The position numbers were made by a program, and so were the translations under genes. This document shows positions 59,832 through 64,000 of a DNA stretch of 64,000 nucleotides, in pieces (within the stretch, counting starts at the first letter, position 1; the number at the start of each line of letters is the position of its first letter). This DNA comes from Bacteroidota bacterium. Its GTDB lineage: Bacteria > Bacteroidota > Bacteroidia > Flavobacteriales > Flavobacteriaceae. Below the pieces are notes generated by a model. The model was given only the letters and a program-made list of their open reading frames with translations. It did no database searches and was not told the DNA's origin. Location of the stretch: positions 113,819 to 177,818 of the forward strand of contig JAEWHE010000027.1 of NCBI GenBank assembly GCA_023387965.1. The letters run 5' to 3'.

Positions 59832-59975
59832 GTTTGAATGATTGATTTTCATAAAGATAAGCAGATTTTTACTTTAAAAAAATAGCAGATAACGTTATAT
59901 TTTATTTAAAAAATTTAACATTTGGGAAAATTGTGGATGTTAATTTGTAATTTTCAGCATAATTTAGAAAGATAT

Positions 59976-62165
59976 ATGAGTAAGAAGTTACGCAAACCGG
60001 CAAAACACGAAAAAGATTTTACCGGAAGAATTTTAAAAATACTGTCGCAAGACGCTAATAAATCCTTTAATCATAAGCAAATTGCTGCCAAACTTGAGGT
60101 GGACGATACTAAAAGCCGAAACGAAATTATTAGAGATTTAAAAATTTTGGCTTCGCAAAAAAAGATTGTTGAAATCGATCGTGGAAAATATTTGGTTGTG
60201 GCTACAAGTCAGGATTATTATGAAGGTGTTATTGACATGACCAGCCGAAAAACTGCCTATTTTGTTTCGGACGAATTTGAAGATGATGTTTTTATTCCCA
60301 CAAATAATTTAAACAAAGCTCTAGACGGAGATAAAGTGAAAGTGTACGTTTACAACAGAAGACGTGGCAAAAAGCCTGAAGCTGAAGTTGTTGAAGTGAT
60401 TGAAAGAAACAAAACAGAATTTGTTGGAGTGATTGACATTCAGAAAAATTTTGCTTTTGTGACCACGGCAAATCCAAAAATGTACACGGATATTTTTATT
60501 CCAAAGGATAAAATTGGCGAAGCTGAAAATGGTGATGTTGTCTTGGTGAATATCGAAGATTGGCCTAAAAAAGCCGACAGTCCGTTTGGTAGCGTGATAA
60601 AAGTTTTAGGAAAACCAGGAGAACATAACACTGAAATCCACGCCATTTTAGCCGAATATGGTTTACCGTACGATTTTCCACCGGAAGTAGAGGCTTTTGC
60701 GCAAAAATTAGATACTTCCATCACAACTGAAGAAATTGCCAATCGCCGTGACATTCGAGATGTTTTGACATTTACAATTGATCCAAAAGATGCCAAAGAT
60801 TTTGACGATGCTTTGTCTTTTCAAAAACTCGAGAACGGAAATTACGAAATTGGCGTTCACATTGCTGATGTTTCCTACTATCTCGAAGAAGGTACAATTT
60901 TAGATAACGAAGCTTATCAACGTGCGACATCGGTTTATCTTGTCGATAGAGTAGTGCCAATGTTACCCGAAGTGTTGTCAAATTTCGCTTGTTCGCTTCG
61001 TCCGCATGAAGAAAAATATACGTTTTCGGCGATTTTTGAATTGAATGAAAATGCACAAATCATCAATCAATGGTTTGGTCGAACCGTGATTTATTCTGAC
61101 CAAAGATTTGCCTACGAAGAAGCACAACATATCATAGAAACCAAAGGCGATGTGATTCCGGCGGAAATTTCGCTTACCGGAAAAGAATATCAAGTTCCGG
61201 CTGATATTCAAAATGCGACGCTTAAAATGGATGATTTGGCTAAAATTCTTCGCAAAAGAAGAATGAAAGAAGGCGCGATTTCATTTGACAAAGTGGAAGT
61301 AAAATTTAATTTGAATGAAAATGCAGAACCGGTTGGCGTTTATTTCAAAGTTTCGAAAGATGCCAATCATTTGATTGAAGAATTTATGCTTTTGGCAAAT
61401 AGAAAAGTCGCGGAATTTATTGGAAAACAAAAACCCAAAAAGACGTTTGTGTACCGTATTCACGATGAACCGGACGAAACCAAACTCTTTAATCTTCAAA
61501 ATGTTATATCAAAATTTGGTTATAAAATTAATTTTAAATCGAAAAAAGATATTTCAAAATCTTTGAATAATTTGTTAGAAGAAGTGCAAGGCAAAAAGGA
61601 ACAAAATATGGTTGATACATTAACCATTCGTTCGATGAGCAAGGCAAAATATTCTACAGAAAATATTGGTCATTACGGATTGGCTTTTGATTATTATTCT
61701 CATTTTACCTCGCCAATTCGCCGTTATCCGGATGTTATGGCACATCGATTGTTACAGCATTATCTCGATGGCGGAAAAACGGTTAGCGAAGACGATTACG
61801 AAGCAAAATGCAACCATTCGTCTAACATGGAAGTTTTGGCTACAAATGCTGAACGCGACAGCATTAAATACATGCAGGTAAAATACATGCAAGACCATAA
61901 AGATGAAGAGTTTTTAGGAGTAATTTCTGGTGTAACCGAATGGGGAATTTATGTAGAAATTGTTTCCAATAAATGTGAAGGAATGTGTAGAATCCGCGAA
62001 ATTAAAAACGATTATTACACTTTTGATGAAAAACAATATGCGTTAGTTGGCGAAGTTTCAAAAAATCTATTGCAATTAGGCGATGAAGTTTACGTTAAGG
62101 TAAAAAGTGCTGATTTGGTTAAAAAACAATTGGATTTTACTTTTTTACGAAAAAATGAAGATTAA
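59976..62165 (+). CDS. rnr: ribonuclease R
   Basis: A 729-residue 3'-5' exoribonuclease. The start is the ATG at 59976 (MSKKLRKPAKHEKDFTGRIL) rather than an upstream TTG. Order of domains: N-terminal helical winged part, two cold-shock barrels (residues about 70-240), RNB catalytic domain with the magnesium motif DPKDAKDFDDALS near 270 and HYGLAFDYYSHFTSPIRRYPDV near 560, and a C-terminal S1 domain (GVISGVTEWGIYVEIV). It degrades structured RNA. Its 3' neighbour is 18 nt on, in the same orientation. Confidence 0.95.
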   Translation: MSKKLRKPAKHEKDFTGRILKILSQDANKSFNHKQIAAKLEVDDTKSRNEIIRDLKILASQKKIVEIDRGKYLVVATSQDYYEGVIDMTSRKTAYFVSDEFEDDVFIPTNNLNKALDGDKVKVYVYNRRRGKKPEAEVVEVIERNKTEFVGVIDIQKNFAFVTTANPKMYTDIFIPKDKIGEAENGDVVLVNIEDWPKKADSPFGSVIKVLGKPGEHNTEIHAILAEYGLPYDFPPEVEAFAQKLDTSITTEEIANRRDIRDVLTFTIDPKDAKDFDDALSFQKLENGNYEIGVHIADVSYYLEEGTILDNEAYQRATSVYLVDRVVPMLPEVLSNFACSLRPHEEKYTFSAIFELNENAQIINQWFGRTVIYSDQRFAYEEAQHIIETKGDVIPAEISLTGKEYQVPADIQNATLKMDDLAKILRKRRMKEGAISFDKVEVKFNLNENAEPVGVYFKVSKDANHLIEEFMLLANRKVAEFIGKQKPKKTFVYRIHDEPDETKLFNLQNVISKFGYKINFKSKKDISKSLNNLLEEVQGKKEQNMVDTLTIRSMSKAKYSTENIGHYGLAFDYYSHFTSPIRRYPDVMAHRLLQHYLDGGKTVSEDDYEAKCNHSSNMEVLATNAERDSIKYMQVKYMQDHKDEEFLGVISGVTEWGIYVEIVSNKCEGMCRIREIKNDYYTFDEKQYALVGEVSKNLLQLGDEVYVKVKSADLVKKQLDFTFLRKNED

Positions 62166-62182
62166 ATTAAAATTTTAAAAAA

Positions 62183-62860
62183 ATGAAAAAGTTAGTATTA
62201 GGATTATTTTTAATCGTGGCTCAAGCCGCAATTTCACAGGATAAAATCACTAAAAGTTTAGGCGAATTTACACAAGTAAAAGTTTTTGATCAGATTTCTT
62301 TACGAATGATTGCTGCAGGCGAAAATAAAATGGAAATTTCGGGTTCGCGCAAAAACGATGTAGAAATTGTAAACAAAAACGGCGAGCTGAAAGTTAGGAT
62401 GAAGTTAGGCAAACTCCTTCAAGGTGAAGACATCGAAGTGGCTTTGTATTACACCGGAAATATTGATAATGTGGAAGCAAGCGAAGGTTCGTATTTATCT
62501 TCAGATCAACCTTTTAAAGCAATCGCTTTTAGTGTAAATGCCAAAGAAGGATCTGAAATAAAAATTGCTGTTGAAACTAAAAAATTATCAGTTAGAGCGA
62601 CTTCTGGAGGAATTGTTCGCATTCATGGAACGGCGACAAATCAAGATGTGGTGATTAGTTCCGGAGGAATTGTTCGCGCCAAAGATTTAAAAACTACCCA
62701 AACCACAGTTGCCGTAAATGCTGGTGGTGAAGCCGAAGTGAATGCCAGCGAATTAGTCGAAGCCAAAACGCGTGCAGGAGGAAATATTACCGTTTATGGA
62801 AACCCAAGCCAAGTGAATAAAAAGAATGTAATTGGCGGTTCGATTGATATTGTAAAATAA
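62183..62860 (+). CDS. secreted head-GIN (DUF2807) protein
   Basis: A 225-residue exported protein: signal peptide (MKKLVLGLFLIVAQAAISQ), then the 'head GIN' domain, a right-handed beta-helix of repeating strands with Gly/Ser turns (ASEGSYLSSDQP, SGGIVRIHG, SSGGIVRAKDL, GGEAEVNASE) and a final IGGSIDIVK. DUF2807 proteins are cell-envelope associated and of unknown function. It starts 18 nt after rnr and is probably cotranscribed with it. Confidence 0.87.
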   Translation: MKKLVLGLFLIVAQAAISQDKITKSLGEFTQVKVFDQISLRMIAAGENKMEISGSRKNDVEIVNKNGELKVRMKLGKLLQGEDIEVALYYTGNIDNVEASEGSYLSSDQPFKAIAFSVNAKEGSEIKIAVETKKLSVRATSGGIVRIHGTATNQDVVISSGGIVRAKDLKTTQTTVAVNAGGEAEVNASELVEAKTRAGGNITVYGNPSQVNKKNVIGGSIDIVK

Positions 62861-62892
62861 AAATGAAGCAAAAACCTTTGTAAAATTTACGT

Positions 62893-62900
62893 TATATTTG
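62893..62900 (+). promoter_or_regulatory. -7 element of the LysE-type gene
   Basis: TATATTTG fits TAnnTTTG, with a 5' leader of about 60 nt. The -33 element is not clear. Confidence 0.45.
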
Positions 62901-62966
62901 CAATAATCTATTTTTAGGCGGATATTTTTATACTCCATTTAAAAAAACACCAAACCAAATATTTCA

Positions 62967-63650
62967 ATGCTTCAAGACATTTTAACCGGGATTCCGTTAG
63001 GTATATTTCTGTGCTTTATGATTGGCCCGGTTTTTTTTGTTTTACTCGAAACTGCTGCAGTCAAAGGAATTCGTGCAGCATTAATGTTTGACGCTGGTGT
63101 AATTATTGCTGATATCCTTTTTATTTGCATTGCGTATTTCAGTAGTTATCGATTAATTAATAGCATCAAAGATGAACCCGCACTTTTTATTTTCGGTGGT
63201 TTAATTATGGTCACTTACGGTGTTATTTCTTTTTTAAAACTCCGAAAAGAATCTAAAAAACAAGTCATCGATACGGAAGTTGAATTGATTAAAAAAAACT
63301 ACGGAAGTCTTTTTGTAAAAGGATTTTTATTGAATTTTATCAACGTTGGAGTACTTGGTTTTTGGCTTTTGGTCATCATCACTTTTGGTCCACAATTAAA
63401 TTTAAACACTTCCAGATTAATTGCTTTTTTTAGTTCCGTTATTGGGACCTATTTGTTAGTTGATTTAGCTAAAATGTTTTTGGCCAAACGATTAAAAAAT
63501 AAAATGACACCTACTAATATTTTGAAAATCAAAAAAATAACAAGTGTTTTATTAGTGATTTTCGGATTATCGATTATGTCACAAGGCTGGTTTCCAAGCG
63601 ATCAAAAATTGGTAAAATCAGCGTTGGAGAAAATGGAAAAGAAGAAGTAA
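62967..63650 (+). CDS. LysE-family amino-acid exporter
   Basis: A 227-residue membrane protein with about six helices. The family start DILTGIPLGIFLCFMIGPVFFVLLE, with the conserved GPVFF, and the second helix AGVIIADILFICIAYFSSY are clear; the C-terminal helix pair follows a basic loop. LysE/RhtB proteins export amino acids such as lysine, threonine or homoserine; the substrate here is unknown. Its own promoter is probable. Downstream is a region of tRNA-derived repeats. Confidence 0.85.
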   Translation: MLQDILTGIPLGIFLCFMIGPVFFVLLETAAVKGIRAALMFDAGVIIADILFICIAYFSSYRLINSIKDEPALFIFGGLIMVTYGVISFLKLRKESKKQVIDTEVELIKKNYGSLFVKGFLLNFINVGVLGFWLLVIITFGPQLNLNTSRLIAFFSSVIGTYLLVDLAKMFLAKRLKNKMTPTNILKIKKITSVLLVIFGLSIMSQGWFPSDQKLVKSALEKMEKKK

Positions 63651-63770
63651 TATTTTAGTAATCAGTGTTCAGTTAGCAGTGATCAGTCCACTTTCAAGAA
63701 ATAAAATTCTTAGAATCCTTCCTATCAGGAATCGAATAAATTGAACAATTTCCTTATATTTTTTTCACAA

Positions 63771-63800
63771 AAAAAGAGACACATTTCTGTATCTCTTTTT
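63771..63800 (-). terminator. tRNA-type terminator, unit 1
   Basis: AAAAAGAGA and TCTCTTTTT arms with a 12-nt loop; the left arm merges with the A/T run. Same hairpin recurs at 63862-63891 and in altered form near 63955-63985. Confidence 0.7.
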
Positions 63801-63801
63801 C

Positions 63802-63827
63802 TGAGGCATCAAGCGGATTCGAATCTC
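63802..63827 (-). repeat. tRNA 3'-end fragment, copy 1
   Basis: Read on the minus strand: TTCGAATCCGCTTGATGCCT then CA. This is a T loop, T-stem half and acceptor-stem half with U73 and CA, cut within the T arm. One base differs from copy 2. Confidence 0.65.
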
Positions 63828-63893
63828 TATTTTAATTAATTTTTCCTAAAAATTAGACATAAAAAAAGAGACACATTTCGGTATCTCTTTTTC

Positions 63894-63919
63894 TGAGGCA
63901 TCGAGCGGATTCGAATCTC
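63894..63919 (-). repeat. tRNA 3'-end fragment, copy 2
   Basis: Same 22-nt segment, read on the minus strand TTCGAATCCGCTCGATGCCT then CA, 92 bp after copy 1; the flanking CTATTTTAATTAATTTTTCC block and terminator are repeated as well. Confidence 0.65.
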
Positions 63920-63987
63920 TATTTTAATTAATTTTTCCTAAAAATTAGACATAAAAAAAAAAGATACACGTTTCTGTATCTCGTTTC

Positions 63988-64000
63988 TGAGGCATCGAGC
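63988..64000 (-). tRNA. 3' end of a tRNA (probably tRNA-Cys), cut by the window end
   Basis: The last 13 bases repeat the acceptor-stem half GCTCGATGCCTCA (minus strand). Either the intact tRNA gene lies just outside the window or this is a third fragment. The acceptor half CGATGCC and the discriminator U73 match my memory of flavobacterial tRNA-Cys; the anticodon is not in the window. Confidence 0.4.

Noticed and set aside
63771..63985. The repeats before the window end as CRISPR or tandem complete tRNA genes
   Set aside because: Only the 3' tRNA portion from the T loop on is repeated, with its terminator; the linkers are near identical, so they are not spacers and no full tRNA is present.

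Overview
The window looks like chromosomal DNA of a Flavobacterium-like member of the Bacteroidota (family Flavobacteriaceae). The evidence is the low G+C content, promoters of the Bacteroidota type (TTG, about 19 nt, TAnnTTTG), a type IX secretion (T9SS) lipoprotein gene (sprE/porW), a T9SS cargo protein with a C-terminal sorting domain, a type 2 acyl-ACP desaturase, and many families largely confined to this group (DUF4292, DUF5687, DUF6168, DUF6341, DUF6427, DUF6646, DUF6909, DUF4254).

Layout. 0-5.4 kb: plus-strand single genes (desaturase, HD hydrolase, metallophosphatase, YqiA-like esterase, acyl-CoA thioesterase) separated by dispersed intergenic repeats. 5.4-12.3 kb: minus-strand envelope operon (flippase, dut, sugar nucleotidyltransferase, TPR protein, DUF4292 lipoprotein, EnvC-like protein), with a small GIY-YIG gene apparently inserted in it. 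12.3-21.8 kb: T9SS cargo gene, the Fo/F1 ATP synthase genes atpB-E-F-H-A-G (beta and epsilon are not here), atpZ, a DUF6168 membrane protein and sprE. 21.9-34.4 kb: a lipoprotein, an ABC exporter pair, a PadR regulator with a membrane partner, a PaaE-like reductase, a GT9 transferase with DUF4254, upp, purD and an adenylate-forming ligase. 34.5-52.6 kb: a large minus-strand surface-polysaccharide locus (initiating phosphotransferase, UDP-xylose synthase, glycosyltransferases, two Wzy/WaaL-like proteins, Wzx, a Wzz-like protein), interrupted by 1.5 kb of decayed insertion-sequence DNA. 52.8-59 kb: tatA, doxX, tex, an AAA+ ATPase, a broken DUF1294 gene, a DUF4143 ATPase with palindromic repeats upstream, and rpiB. 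59.0-59.6 kb: an AT-rich gene-free stretch with DnaA-box-like sites that I propose as a candidate replication origin. 59.6-64 kb: a DUF2007 gene, rnr, a head-GIN protein and a LysE-type exporter, ending in tandem copies of a tRNA 3' end.

How it works together. Most of the content serves the cell envelope: glycan precursor synthesis, polymerisation and export, lipoproteins, protein secretion and energy supply. Genes from 5.4 to 59 kb lie mostly on the minus strand and those after 59.9 kb on the plus strand, as expected if replication starts near 59.3 kb. The most unusual points are the origin candidate, the palindromic 32-bp repeats before the DUF4143 ATPase, a terminator-like hairpin between atpE and atpF, the tRNA-end tandem repeats at the right edge, and several gene remnants (ORF6N, DUF1294, transposase).
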